The notes under the pieces are model-generated. The model was given only the letters and a program-made list of their open reading frames with translations, made no database searches and was not told the DNA's origin. A stretch of 64,000 bases of DNA, taken from contig NZ_JAFICC010000019.1 in assembly GCF_017833415.1 (NCBI RefSeq), forward strand, positions 1 to 64,000, given 5' to 3'. Source of the stretch: Flavobacterium sp. 1355 (GTDB taxonomy: Bacteria; Bacteroidota; Bacteroidia; Flavobacteriales; Flavobacteriaceae). Shown here piece after piece: positions 34,249 to 42,245 of this stretch (position 1 is the stretch's first letter; each line of letters begins with the position of its first letter). A program made the position numbers and the translations under genes.

Positions 34249-35133
34249 ATGAAAGTAGCTATTTACGGGCAATATTATCAAAATAGTACCGAACCAATTA
34301 TCAAGGATATTTTTTTGTTTTTCAAATCAAATAATGTCGAAATGGTTATTGAAGAAAACTTTCTTAAAATGCTTTATGAAAAAGAACTTATTAAAAAAGA
34401 GTACAATACTTTTTCACCAAGCACTTCATTAGATGATAGTTTTGAAATGTTAATTAGTATTGGCGGTGATGGTACCCTTTTAAGAGCGGCTACGCTTGTT
34501 CGTGATTCGGGCGTTCCAATTTTAGGAATTAATGCAGGAAGACTTGGTTTTTTAGCGACAGTTCAAAAAGAAAATATTGGCAGTTTTTTACAGTTTGTGA
34601 TTGAAAAAAATTATACTACTTCTGAGAGAACTTTACTAAGCTTAACTTGTGAGCCGGAAATTGAAAGTATTGCAAAATTAAATTTTGCCATGAATGAAGT
34701 AACAGTAAGCCGAAAAGATACTACCTCGATGATTACTGTTGAAACCTATCTGAACAATGAATATCTTAATTCTTACTGGGCAGACGGATTAATTATATCT
34801 ACACCAACAGGATCTACAGGATATTCTTTGAGTTGTGGCGGACCATTATTGACTCCGGATGTAAAAAGTTTAGTAATTACTCCCATTGCGCCTCATAACT
34901 TAACAGCCAGACCTCTCGTTATTCCTGACGATACAGAAATAAAACTTCGTGTTTCGGGAAGAGAAGATCAATATTTGGTTTCATTAGATTCCAGGATTTC
35001 TTCTGTAAAAAACGAGTCAGTTTTAACAATAAAAAAAACAGATTTCAAAATAAAGATGGTTGAGATTCCAGGCGAAACTTTCTTAAAAACGCTAAGAAAT
35101 AAATTACTTTGGGGAGAAGACAAGAGAAATTAA
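34249..35133 (+). CDS. nadK: NAD kinase
   Basis: A 294-residue ATP-NAD kinase that makes NADP. The catalytic GGDGT motif is at 72-76, followed by GINAGRLGFLAT. The NE/D motif is represented by AMNEVTVSRKDT, and the third signature DGLIISTPTGSTGYSLSCGGP is complete. Length is usual for the family. The start ATG at 34249 gives the typical first strand MKVAIYG. It is followed by a short terminator and then an envelope gene run. Confidence 0.95.
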   Translation: MKVAIYGQYYQNSTEPIIKDIFLFFKSNNVEMVIEENFLKMLYEKELIKKEYNTFSPSTSLDDSFEMLISIGGDGTLLRAATLVRDSGVPILGINAGRLGFLATVQKENIGSFLQFVIEKNYTTSERTLLSLTCEPEIESIAKLNFAMNEVTVSRKDTTSMITVETYLNNEYLNSYWADGLIISTPTGSTGYSLSCGGPLLTPDVKSLVITPIAPHNLTARPLVIPDDTEIKLRVSGREDQYLVSLDSRISSVKNESVLTIKKTDFKIKMVEIPGETFLKTLRNKLLWGEDKRN

Positions 35134-35150
35134 TCTCTTTTCTGATTCTA

Positions 35151-35174
35151 TACTATACGATTATAGTACTTTTT
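35151..35174 (+). terminator. Terminator of nadK
   Basis: The stem TACTATA/TATAGTA (35151-35157 with 35162-35168), with a four-base loop, is followed by CTTTTT. The stem is AT-only, so its strength is uncertain. Confidence 0.5.
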
Positions 35175-35280
35175 ACCGTTTTGCATGTATCGAATCATTA
35201 GTAAATGTCTCAATATCATATTGTAAATTGAAAAAAAAGCACATTTAACTAAACAAACGCTGATTCGTATCGAGAATTAT

Positions 35281-35288
35281 TATATTTG
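35281..35288 (+). promoter_or_regulatory. -7 promoter element for the barrel-uppS-bamA run
   Basis: TATATTTG fits TAnnTTTG and lies 18 bases ahead of the ATG at 35307. Confidence 0.5.
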
Positions 35289-35306
35289 CACGCAATTTTG
35301 AATTAA

Positions 35307-35990
35307 ATGAAAAAATTTTTTAATTTATTGTTATGTTTTTTCCCCTTCATTACACTAAACGCTCAAATCAATGAGATTGGTGTGTTTTTGGGTGGAAGCA
35401 ACTTTGTAGGTGACGTTGGAAGCACAACTTATATTGCACCGGAAAAACCAGCCTTTGGTATTTTGTACAAATGGAACAGAAGTCCACGCCACTCCTACCG
35501 CTTCTCTTTTACACAATCTAACATTGTCGGAAATGATTTGGATACTAAGGAAACAGGAAGAAGCAAAAGAGGCTATAAGTTTAAAAATAATCTAAAAGAA
35601 CTATCTGCGGGTTTAGAGTTTAACTTTTTTGATTTCAATCTTCATGATTATCATCCAAAAATTACACCTTATATATATTCAGGTCTAAGTTATTTCAACT
35701 ATGATGAATTATATATATCCGGAGGAGAAACAAGAAAAGATAAGAATTCAAGTTCATTTGCTATACCTATTATATTAGGTATAAAATCGAATGTAACACC
35801 TCGTCTAATTTTAGCGGCCGAAGTTGGAGCCCGCTATACTTTTACTGACGATATTGATGGAAGCAATCCCAGCAATGGAAATTTTGCCCCATTACGCTTT
35901 GGAAATTTAAACAACAATGATTGGTATGTTTTCTCTGGTCTTACTTTAACGTATACTTTTGGAAAAAAACCTTGCTATTGTGCAGAATAA
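35307..35990 (+). CDS. Outer membrane beta-barrel protein (DUF6089-like)
   Basis: A 227-residue protein with a signal peptide (1-19, ending LNAQ) and alternating amphipathic strands, for example EIGVFLGGSNFVGDVG and ITPYIYSGLSYFNYD. It ends FGKKPCYCAE. This is the DUF6089 pattern, a small outer membrane barrel commonly found just upstream of uppS and bamA in Flavobacteria. Its stop lies four bases before uppS. Role unknown; a link to outer membrane assembly is inferred from the operon. Confidence 0.82.
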   Translation: MKKFFNLLLCFFPFITLNAQINEIGVFLGGSNFVGDVGSTTYIAPEKPAFGILYKWNRSPRHSYRFSFTQSNIVGNDLDTKETGRSKRGYKFKNNLKELSAGLEFNFFDFNLHDYHPKITPYIYSGLSYFNYDELYISGGETRKDKNSSSFAIPIILGIKSNVTPRLILAAEVGARYTFTDDIDGSNPSNGNFAPLRFGNLNNNDWYVFSGLTLTYTFGKKPCYCAE

Positions 35991-35994
35991 TAAA

Positions 35995-36735
35995 ATGAAT
36001 TTACTAGACTCAATAGATCAAACCAATTTACCCAAACACCTGGCCATTATTATGGACGGGAATGGCCGTTGGGCCAAACAACAAGGCTTTTTAAGGGCTT
36101 TTGGTCATGAAAACGGAACAAAATCTGTAAAACAAGCTATTACAACTTGTGCTCGACTTGGAATTGAGTATTTAACTCTATATGCCTTTTCTACAGAAAA
36201 CTGGAACCGCCCAAAATTAGAAGTAGAAACTTTAATGAAAATATTAATTAATTCATTAAAAAAAGAGCTTGTAACCTTACAGGAAAATAACATCAGACTT
36301 AATGCTATTGGAAATCTTGAAAAATTACCAAAAACAGCGCAAAAAGAACTTTTGGATGTTATAGAAAAAACAAAAACCAACACTCGTTTAACCTTAACTC
36401 TGGCATTAAGTTACGGATCACGTGAAGAATTAGTAAATGCCGTGAGAATCATCAGTGATAAAGTTAAAAATAATATAATTTCATTAGACACTATTGACGA
36501 TTCAATTATAAATGAGCATCTTTACACGCAAAATTTACCTGATGTAGATTTATTAATACGAACAAGTGGAGAACATAGAATAAGTAACTTTTTGTTGTGG
36601 CAGATTGCCTATGCAGAATTATATTTTACTAATGTCTTGTGGCCAGACTTTAAAGACCAGGATTTATATGAGGCTATTATTAGTTATCAAAAAAGAGAAC
36701 GTAGATTTGGAAAAACCAGTGAACAAATTAAATAA
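35995..36735 (+). CDS. uppS: Isoprenyl transferase (undecaprenyl diphosphate synthase)
   Basis: A 246-residue cis-prenyltransferase that makes the C55 lipid carrier for peptidoglycan and surface polysaccharides. Motifs seen: IIMDGNGRWAKQQ with catalytic D21, LYAFSTENW, and the C-terminal RTSGEHRISNF. The start ATG at 35995 is chosen; an alternative 36 bases upstream would overlap the previous gene and adds no conserved residue. It is followed directly by bamA. Confidence 0.95.
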   Translation: MNLLDSIDQTNLPKHLAIIMDGNGRWAKQQGFLRAFGHENGTKSVKQAITTCARLGIEYLTLYAFSTENWNRPKLEVETLMKILINSLKKELVTLQENNIRLNAIGNLEKLPKTAQKELLDVIEKTKTNTRLTLTLALSYGSREELVNAVRIISDKVKNNIISLDTIDDSIINEHLYTQNLPDVDLLIRTSGEHRISNFLLWQIAYAELYFTNVLWPDFKDQDLYEAIISYQKRERRFGKTSEQIK

Positions 36736-36742
36736 TTTTTTA

Positions 36743-39427
36743 GTGTTACAAAAAAGAATACAAATAGTCTTTACCCTACTTCTTTTGGGTAGTTTTTCAC
36801 AAATAAAAGCACAGGAAAGAGTTCCTTTTGATCAAGGAAAAAAATATATTCTTGCTAAAGTTTCTGTTGTTGGTAAAATAAGCTTCAATGAACAAACGGT
36901 AGTTACATTCTCTGGTCTTCAAAAAGGACAGGAAATAACGGTTCCGGGAGAAGAAATCAGTGGTGCTATTAAAAAATTAGGCAAACTTGGTCTTTTTGAC
37001 GAAATTGCTTTCTATGTAAATAAAATTGATAACGATAGTATTTATTTAGACTTAAACATTGTTGAACTTCCTAAACTAAACGAAGTTAAATTTGTTGGTG
37101 TCAAAAAGAGTAAAGTAGAAGGATTAATCAAGGATAACAATTTGACTAAAAACAAAATTGTAAATGAAAACCTTATTACTACCACTAAGAATTATATTGA
37201 AAATAAATATAAAAAAGATGGTTTTTATAACACCAAAGTTACCATTACAAACACGCCTGACTCCACTGCCGGAAACCAGGTAAATATGCTTGTAAGGGTT
37301 GATAAGGGTGATAAAGTAAAAATTAGCAGTATAGACTTTATAGGAAATACGCAGCTTAGTGATACTAAGCTTAGAGCCGCAATGAAAGACACGAAACAAA
37401 AAAATTTATTACGTGTTTTTAAGGCTTCAAAGTTTATTCCTGAAAAGTATAAAACCGACTTAGAGAAAGTAATTGCGACCTATAAAGAAAAAGGATATCG
37501 TGATGCTCGTATTATCTATGACTCCGTTACTTACGACAAGAAAAAAAATATGCTTGCCATCAAAATTAATTTGGAGGAAGGAAACAAATACTACTTCGGA
37601 AATATTAAGTTCTTAGGAAATACTGTTTATTCTGATCAATTATTAAACCGCTATTTAGGAATCAAAAAAGGAGAAACTTACAACGGGGTTTTACTTGAAA
37701 AAAGAATTGCAGACAAGACAAAACCAGATGCGGAAGATATTACAAACTTATACCAAAATAATGGTTATTTGTTTTCAAATATAAATGCTGTAGAGGTAAA
37801 AACGGTTAATGATACAATCGATTTTGAGATTAGGGTTACAGAAGGTCCTATTGCTTATTTTAATAAAATTTCAGTTGTTGGTAATGACAAAACAAATGAC
37901 CGTGTTATTTATCGTGAATTAAGAACCAAACCAGGTGAGAAATACAGTAAAGAACAATTAGTAAGAACTATACGTGAGATTGGACAGTTAGGATTTTTTG
38001 ATCCTGAAGCAATTGACCCTAAATTTAAAAACGTTGATGCTGCGGCAGGAACTGTTGATATTGAGTACAATGTTGTTGAAAAAGGATCTAGCCAGGTAGA
38101 ACTTCAGGGAGGTTATGGCGGAGGCGGATTTATTGGAACTCTGGGATTATCTTTTAACAATTTCTCAGCCAGAAATATATTCAACAAAGATTCTTATAAG
38201 CCATTGCCAATGGGAGATGGACAAAAAGTTTCGCTGCGTTTACAAGGAAGTACTTATTTCCAAACGTATAGTGTATCGTTTTCAGAACCTTGGTTTGGAG
38301 GAAAAAAACCTGTACAATTCAGTTCTTCTATTTCGTACAGTAAACAGTTCTTAAACAATTATATAACAAGAGATGTTGATAAAAGCAAAAGTTTTAATAT
38401 TTTTACAGTACAAGTTGGTTTAGCAAAAAGACTAACTGTGCCCGATGATTATTTTGTTCTTTCACAATCCGTAAGTTACCAACATTATGATTTAAATAAT
38501 TATAACACAGGTTTGTTTACCTTTGGTAACGGAGCTTCAAGAAACTTAGCATATACTATAGGGATTTCAAGAAGTAATAAAGGGGTAAATCCAATTTTCC
38601 CTACATACGGATCGGAATTTAGTATTTCTGCAAAAGTTACGCCTCCATATTCATTGCTTAATGGTGTTGATTATGGTGATTTACAAAATCAAAAAGAGTA
38701 TAAATTACAATATACAGGTAATAACACATCTGGAGCTGATGGACAGCCACTAAACAACGGTGATTATATTAAGGCAGTTGGAGCAAATTCATCTGGTCAA
38801 ACTTTATATAATAGTGTAGGCTCTGATTATTCAAGTGCAGATACAGATCAGGGTAAAGTTGATCAGAAAAAATACAATTGGTTAGAATATTATAAAGTAA
38901 AATTTAAAGCTGACTGGTATACAAAAGTTTACGGAAAACTAGTTTTAAGAACGTTAACAGAATTTGGTTTCTTAGGAGCTTATGATCAGGCACGTGGTGT
39001 TGTACCATTTGAGCGTTTTTATTTAGGAGGAGACGGAATGGCCAACTACTCAATGGATGGTAGAGAAACTATCCAGTTAAGAGGTTATCCAAACAATTCA
39101 TTAACACCGGTAAATTCTAATGGGGAGCAAATTGGAGCAACGATTTATAACAAATTCTCTATGGAATTACGTTACCCAATTACATTAAAAGCATCAGCAT
39201 CTATTTATGCCTTAACGTTTTTGGAAGCAGGTTCATCATATCCGACATTCAAAGAATACAACCCGTTTGATTTGAGTCGTTCTGCTGGTGTTGGTTTACG
39301 TGTATTTATGCCTGCCTTCGGATTATTAGGTATTGATTTTGGTTATGGATTTGATGCGTTACCAGGATCTGTTACTAATAAAGCAAATGGTTGGGAAACT
39401 CACTTCATTATTGGACAACAATTTTAG
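36743..39427 (+). CDS. bamA: Outer membrane protein assembly factor BamA
   Basis: An 894-residue Omp85 protein that inserts beta-barrel proteins in the outer membrane. A signal peptide ends IKAQ. Five POTRA domains follow (one begins YILAKVSVVGKISF), then the 16-stranded surface-antigen barrel, with VRGF-loop counterpart QLRGYP and a terminal Phe (IIGQQF). No ATG fits ahead of the signal peptide. The GTG at 36743, seven bases after the uppS stop, is chosen; the GTG at 36719 would overlap uppS by 17 bases. The run uppS-bamA-ompH-ompH is a classic envelope unit. Confidence 0.94.
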   Translation: MLQKRIQIVFTLLLLGSFSQIKAQERVPFDQGKKYILAKVSVVGKISFNEQTVVTFSGLQKGQEITVPGEEISGAIKKLGKLGLFDEIAFYVNKIDNDSIYLDLNIVELPKLNEVKFVGVKKSKVEGLIKDNNLTKNKIVNENLITTTKNYIENKYKKDGFYNTKVTITNTPDSTAGNQVNMLVRVDKGDKVKISSIDFIGNTQLSDTKLRAAMKDTKQKNLLRVFKASKFIPEKYKTDLEKVIATYKEKGYRDARIIYDSVTYDKKKNMLAIKINLEEGNKYYFGNIKFLGNTVYSDQLLNRYLGIKKGETYNGVLLEKRIADKTKPDAEDITNLYQNNGYLFSNINAVEVKTVNDTIDFEIRVTEGPIAYFNKISVVGNDKTNDRVIYRELRTKPGEKYSKEQLVRTIREIGQLGFFDPEAIDPKFKNVDAAAGTVDIEYNVVEKGSSQVELQGGYGGGGFIGTLGLSFNNFSARNIFNKDSYKPLPMGDGQKVSLRLQGSTYFQTYSVSFSEPWFGGKKPVQFSSSISYSKQFLNNYITRDVDKSKSFNIFTVQVGLAKRLTVPDDYFVLSQSVSYQHYDLNNYNTGLFTFGNGASRNLAYTIGISRSNKGVNPIFPTYGSEFSISAKVTPPYSLLNGVDYGDLQNQKEYKLQYTGNNTSGADGQPLNNGDYIKAVGANSSGQTLYNSVGSDYSSADTDQGKVDQKKYNWLEYYKVKFKADWYTKVYGKLVLRTLTEFGFLGAYDQARGVVPFERFYLGGDGMANYSMDGRETIQLRGYPNNSLTPVNSNGEQIGATIYNKFSMELRYPITLKASASIYALTFLEAGSSYPTFKEYNPFDLSRSAGVGLRVFMPAFGLLGIDFGYGFDALPGSVTNKANGWETHFIIGQQF

Positions 39428-39469
39428 AGAAATTACGTTTGGTTAAAAATCATCAAATAAAGTTATGTT

Positions 39470-40483
39470 ATGAGAAAACTATATTTATTTATATTTTTAG
39501 CCTTGATTGTAGCAAATACAAGTCAGGCTCAGACTAGAACGACAAGGATTGGCTACATTGACATGGAGTATATTCTGGAAAACGTTTCCGATTATAAAGA
39601 AGCAAAAGCACAGCTTGAGTTAAAGGCGCAAAAATGGAAACAGGAAATTGAGTCTAAAAAAATAGAAATAAATAAACTCAAAGAAAGTCTTACTACCGAA
39701 AAAGCTTTACTTACCAAAGAGCTCATTGACGAAAGGGAAACTGAAATTAAATTTCAGGAAACTGAAATGTTAGATTATCAGCAAAAGCAGTTTGGTGCCG
39801 ACGGGAATTTAATGCGACATAAGGCTGCTTTGGCAAAACCAATCCAGGATCAGGTTTTTACAGCTGTTCAGGATATTGCAGAAGCAAAAAATTATGACTT
39901 TATTTTTGATAAATCATCAGATTTGACAATGCTTTTCAGCAACAAAAGATTTGATATTAGTGATCAGGTTATACGAGTTCTTAACAGAACAGAAAAACGT
40001 GAACAGCTTACTAAAAAACAATTAAAAGAACAGGAAGCTAAAGAAAGTCTTGAAAATGCCATTGATGAAAATCCGGCGATGAAAGACAGACAAAAAGTTT
40101 TGGATGACAGAAAAGCTGCGAGAGAAAAATTGATTCAGGACAGAAAAGCCGAACAAGAAGCTAAGAAGAAAGAATACGAAGACAGAAGAAAAGCTTTACA
40201 GGAAGAAAGAGAAGCTAAAAAAAATGGCACGGTTTCTGAACCAGCAAAAACAGAATCAACAAAAACAGACAATACGTCAAAACCTGCTACAACAACGGAA
40301 CCAAAGGCAAGCACAACTGAGCCTGTAACTCCAACGGAAAATAAAGCAGAGGAAAGACAAAAACTTTACGAACAGCGTAAAAAAGAATTAGAAGAGAGAA
40401 AAAAGAAAATTTTAGAAGAAAGAGAGGCTGCTAAAAAAGCAAAAGAAGCCGAAACACAAAAAACAAATACGACCAATAATTAA
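39470..40483 (+). CDS. OmpH/Skp-family periplasmic chaperone with long charged C-terminal tail
   Basis: A 337-residue protein with a signal peptide (1-20, ending SQAQ). The OmpH domain (about 25-170) starts RIGYIDMEYILEN and includes long coiled-coil arms, and ends with the IFDKSSDLTMLF strand. The C-terminal half (about 175-337) is a low-complexity stretch of Lys, Glu, Arg and Thr. Ordinary Skp proteins are half this length, so the tail is an unusual addition. Skp-type proteins hold unfolded outer membrane proteins for BamA, which is encoded 42 bases upstream. Confidence 0.9.
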   Translation: MRKLYLFIFLALIVANTSQAQTRTTRIGYIDMEYILENVSDYKEAKAQLELKAQKWKQEIESKKIEINKLKESLTTEKALLTKELIDERETEIKFQETEMLDYQQKQFGADGNLMRHKAALAKPIQDQVFTAVQDIAEAKNYDFIFDKSSDLTMLFSNKRFDISDQVIRVLNRTEKREQLTKKQLKEQEAKESLENAIDENPAMKDRQKVLDDRKAAREKLIQDRKAEQEAKKKEYEDRRKALQEEREAKKNGTVSEPAKTESTKTDNTSKPATTTEPKASTTEPVTPTENKAEERQKLYEQRKKELEERKKKILEEREAAKKAKEAETQKTNTTNN

Positions 40484-40497
40484 TTAATATTTTAAAA

Positions 40498-41001
40498 ATG
40501 ATGAAACAAATCAAAACTTTACTAATTGCTGCTATGTTAGTTTTAGGAGCGAGTAACACAATGAACGCACAAGCTAAGGTAGCTCATGTTGATGTTAGCG
40601 AGATTATGTCGAAAATGCCTGCAATGCTTGACGCTCAAAATCAACTACAAAAATTAAGTGGTACATACGATACTGAGTACAAAAAAATGGTTGACGAATA
40701 TCAAGTAAAAATTAAAAAGTACGAAGCTGAAGCTGCTACTGTAACTGAAGCTGTAAACGGTGAACGTTCTAAAGAAGTTCAGGATATGCAAAAAAGAATT
40801 GTTGATTACAGAGACAATGCACAAAAAGAACTACAACAAAAAGAAAATGACATCGTAAAACCTTTAATGGAAAAAGTTAGAGCTTCTATCCAAAAAGTTG
40901 GAAAAGCTAAAGGTTTCCAATATGTATTAGACGGTTCTACTCTTTTATTAGCTGACGGTCCAAACATTACTGCTGATGTTAAAAAAGATTTAGGTTTCTA
41001 A
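40498..41001 (+). CDS. OmpH/Skp-family periplasmic chaperone
   Basis: A 167-residue Skp-like chaperone of normal length. It has a signal peptide (1-24, ending MNAQ), then KVAHVDVSEIMSKMPAM, two coiled-coil helices and the closing strand FQYVLDGSTLLLADG. It is 14 bases after the longer OmpH gene and ends the envelope run at a strong terminator. Both copies probably serve outer membrane protein folding. Confidence 0.92.
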   Translation: MMKQIKTLLIAAMLVLGASNTMNAQAKVAHVDVSEIMSKMPAMLDAQNQLQKLSGTYDTEYKKMVDEYQVKIKKYEAEAATVTEAVNGERSKEVQDMQKRIVDYRDNAQKELQQKENDIVKPLMEKVRASIQKVGKAKGFQYVLDGSTLLLADGPNITADVKKDLGF

Positions 41002-41016
41002 TAAAAACTAAACTAT

Positions 41017-41053
41017 AAAAAACGGCTTAACTATTCAGTTAAGCCGTTTTTTT
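41017..41053 (+). terminator. Terminator of the bamA-ompH run
   Basis: A 14-bp perfect stem (AAAACGGCTTAACT and complement, 41019-41032 with 41037-41050) with a four-base loop and T-run. Confidence 0.9.
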
Positions 41054-41144
41054 ATGAACTGTATTTTGTTCTTCTTTCTGTTTTTACGTTTTAAGACTTT
41101 CAAATTTTAAAACTTCATTTAAAGTTATGTGAACAGATTTAAAT

Positions 41145-41174
41145 AAAAAGAGGAGTTAAAAACTCCTCTTTTTG
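41145..41174 (-). terminator. Terminator of the GG-leader peptide gene
   Basis: A stem AAGAGGAGTT/AACTCCTCTT with a three-base loop is followed on the minus strand by a T-run. It lies seven bases beyond the stop at 41181. Confidence 0.85.
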
Positions 41175-41180
41175 ATAGTA

Positions 41181-41357
41181 TTATAGATCAGGACATTTTG
41201 TTGTCAATGGTACACAATCCCAAAGGATGTTACCATTTTCATCTTCTCCACGATAACAGACCTTACCAGTATGACATACCGGAGGAGTCCCTCCATTAAT
41301 TTTTTTCAGCTCTTCCCTTGATAATTTTTCTGCAGACAACTTTTCGATAATCTTCAT
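41181..41357 (-). CDS. Double-glycine leader peptide (putative bacteriocin/natural product precursor)
   Basis: A 58-residue gene below the length cut-off of most callers. The N-terminal half has the leader pattern KLSAEKLSREELKKINGG (residues 6-23), with spaced Leu/Ile and Gly-Gly at 22-23. The predicted 35-residue core, starting TPPVCHTGKVC, holds four cysteines (C28, C34, C48, C55) and ends CPDL. It has its own -7 promoter element and a strong terminator. Leaders of this form are usually cut by C39 peptidase-transporters; none is encoded in this window. No modification enzyme is adjacent. Coding nature is inferred from the motif and flanking signals. Confidence 0.75.
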   Translation of the reverse strand: MKIIEKLSAEKLSREELKKINGGTPPVCHTGKVCYRGEDENGNILWDCVPLTTKCPDL

Positions 41358-41381
41358 AGTATAAATTGTTTAGGTTATAAA

Positions 41382-41389
41382 CAAATATA
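41382..41389 (-). promoter_or_regulatory. -7 promoter element for the GG-leader peptide
   Basis: The minus strand reads TATATTTG, 24 bases ahead of the ATG at 41357. Confidence 0.55.
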
Positions 41390-41432
41390 GTATTTTATTT
41401 ACAATTAAGTAATATTTTATTTAAAAACCTAA

Positions 41433-41463
41433 TTGTACAAAATCTTAGAAATATGTAACTTTG
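41433..41463 (+). promoter_or_regulatory. Promoter of murI, overlapping its start
   Basis: TTG (41433-41435), 20 bases, then TAACTTTG (41456-41463) match the consensus well. The -7 box ends only four bases before the ATG at 41468, implying a leaderless or near-leaderless mRNA. Confidence 0.6.
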
Positions 41464-41467
41464 TCCT

Positions 41468-42244
41468 ATGACAAACAACAATCCTATAGGCGTTTTTGAC
41501 TCTGGTATTGGAGGAACTTCCATTTGGAGCGCCATTCATGAACTACTTCCGAACGAAAAAACAATTTATCTGGCAGACAGCAAAAATGCTCCTTATGGTC
41601 AGAGAACCAAGGAAGAGATTGTTGCTTTGAGTAAAAAAAATGTTGATTTTTTGATTGCAAATAATTGCAAGCTCATCGTTGTTGCCTGCAATACAGCGAC
41701 TACAAATGCAATTAGAGAACTGCGTGAAGAATATGATATTCCATTTATAGGAATTGAACCTGCTATAAAACCAGCTGCAAATAATTCTAAAACTCAAGTT
41801 ATTGGAATCTTGGCCACAAAAGGAACACTGAACAGCGAACTGTTTAATAAAACGGCTGAGATGTTCCAAAACACTACTATAATTGAGCAGGTTGGACATG
41901 GCCTGGTACAGCTTATTGAAGACGGTAACCTTAATTCGCCAAAGATGACCGAACTGCTTGAAACGTATTTGCAACCTATGATAGAAGCCAATATTGACTA
42001 TCTGGTTTTGGGCTGCAGTCATTATCCCTACCTTATACCCCAGATCAAAAAGATTCTTCCTGAACATATAAAAATTATAGATTCAGGAGAAGCTGTTGCA
42101 CGTCAGACTCAAAATGTTCTGCGCGAACAAGTTGGCTTTACTGATACTCAAAGTGGTGAACCTGTATTTTATGTGAACTCAAATCCTTCTGTATTAGAAT
42201 CAATTTTAGATAATAAATATCCTGTTATACAAAAGGATTTTTAA
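41468..42244 (+). CDS. murI: Glutamate racemase
   Basis: A 258-residue racemase that makes D-glutamate for peptidoglycan. The two catalytic cysteines are C74 in VVACNTATTN and C183 in LGCSHYPYLIP. D11-S12 in FDSGIGG, and the N-terminal APYGQR motif are also present. No alternative start is likely because the conserved FDSG begins at residue 10. Single gene, convergent with the barrel gene that ends one base away. Confidence 0.96.
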   Translation: MTNNNPIGVFDSGIGGTSIWSAIHELLPNEKTIYLADSKNAPYGQRTKEEIVALSKKNVDFLIANNCKLIVVACNTATTNAIRELREEYDIPFIGIEPAIKPAANNSKTQVIGILATKGTLNSELFNKTAEMFQNTTIIEQVGHGLVQLIEDGNLNSPKMTELLETYLQPMIEANIDYLVLGCSHYPYLIPQIKKILPEHIKIIDSGEAVARQTQNVLREQVGFTDTQSGEPVFYVNSNPSVLESILDNKYPVIQKDF

Positions 42245-42245
42245 T

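Noticed and set aside
36605..36742. N-terminal extension of the bamA frame
   Set aside because: It overlaps the conserved C-terminal motif of uppS in another frame and would precede a normal signal peptide.
41543..42067. 174-codon minus-strand frame
   Set aside because: It lies wholly inside murI, whose catalytic motifs are intact; the antisense frame is Cys/Asn/Phe-rich and shows no domain.
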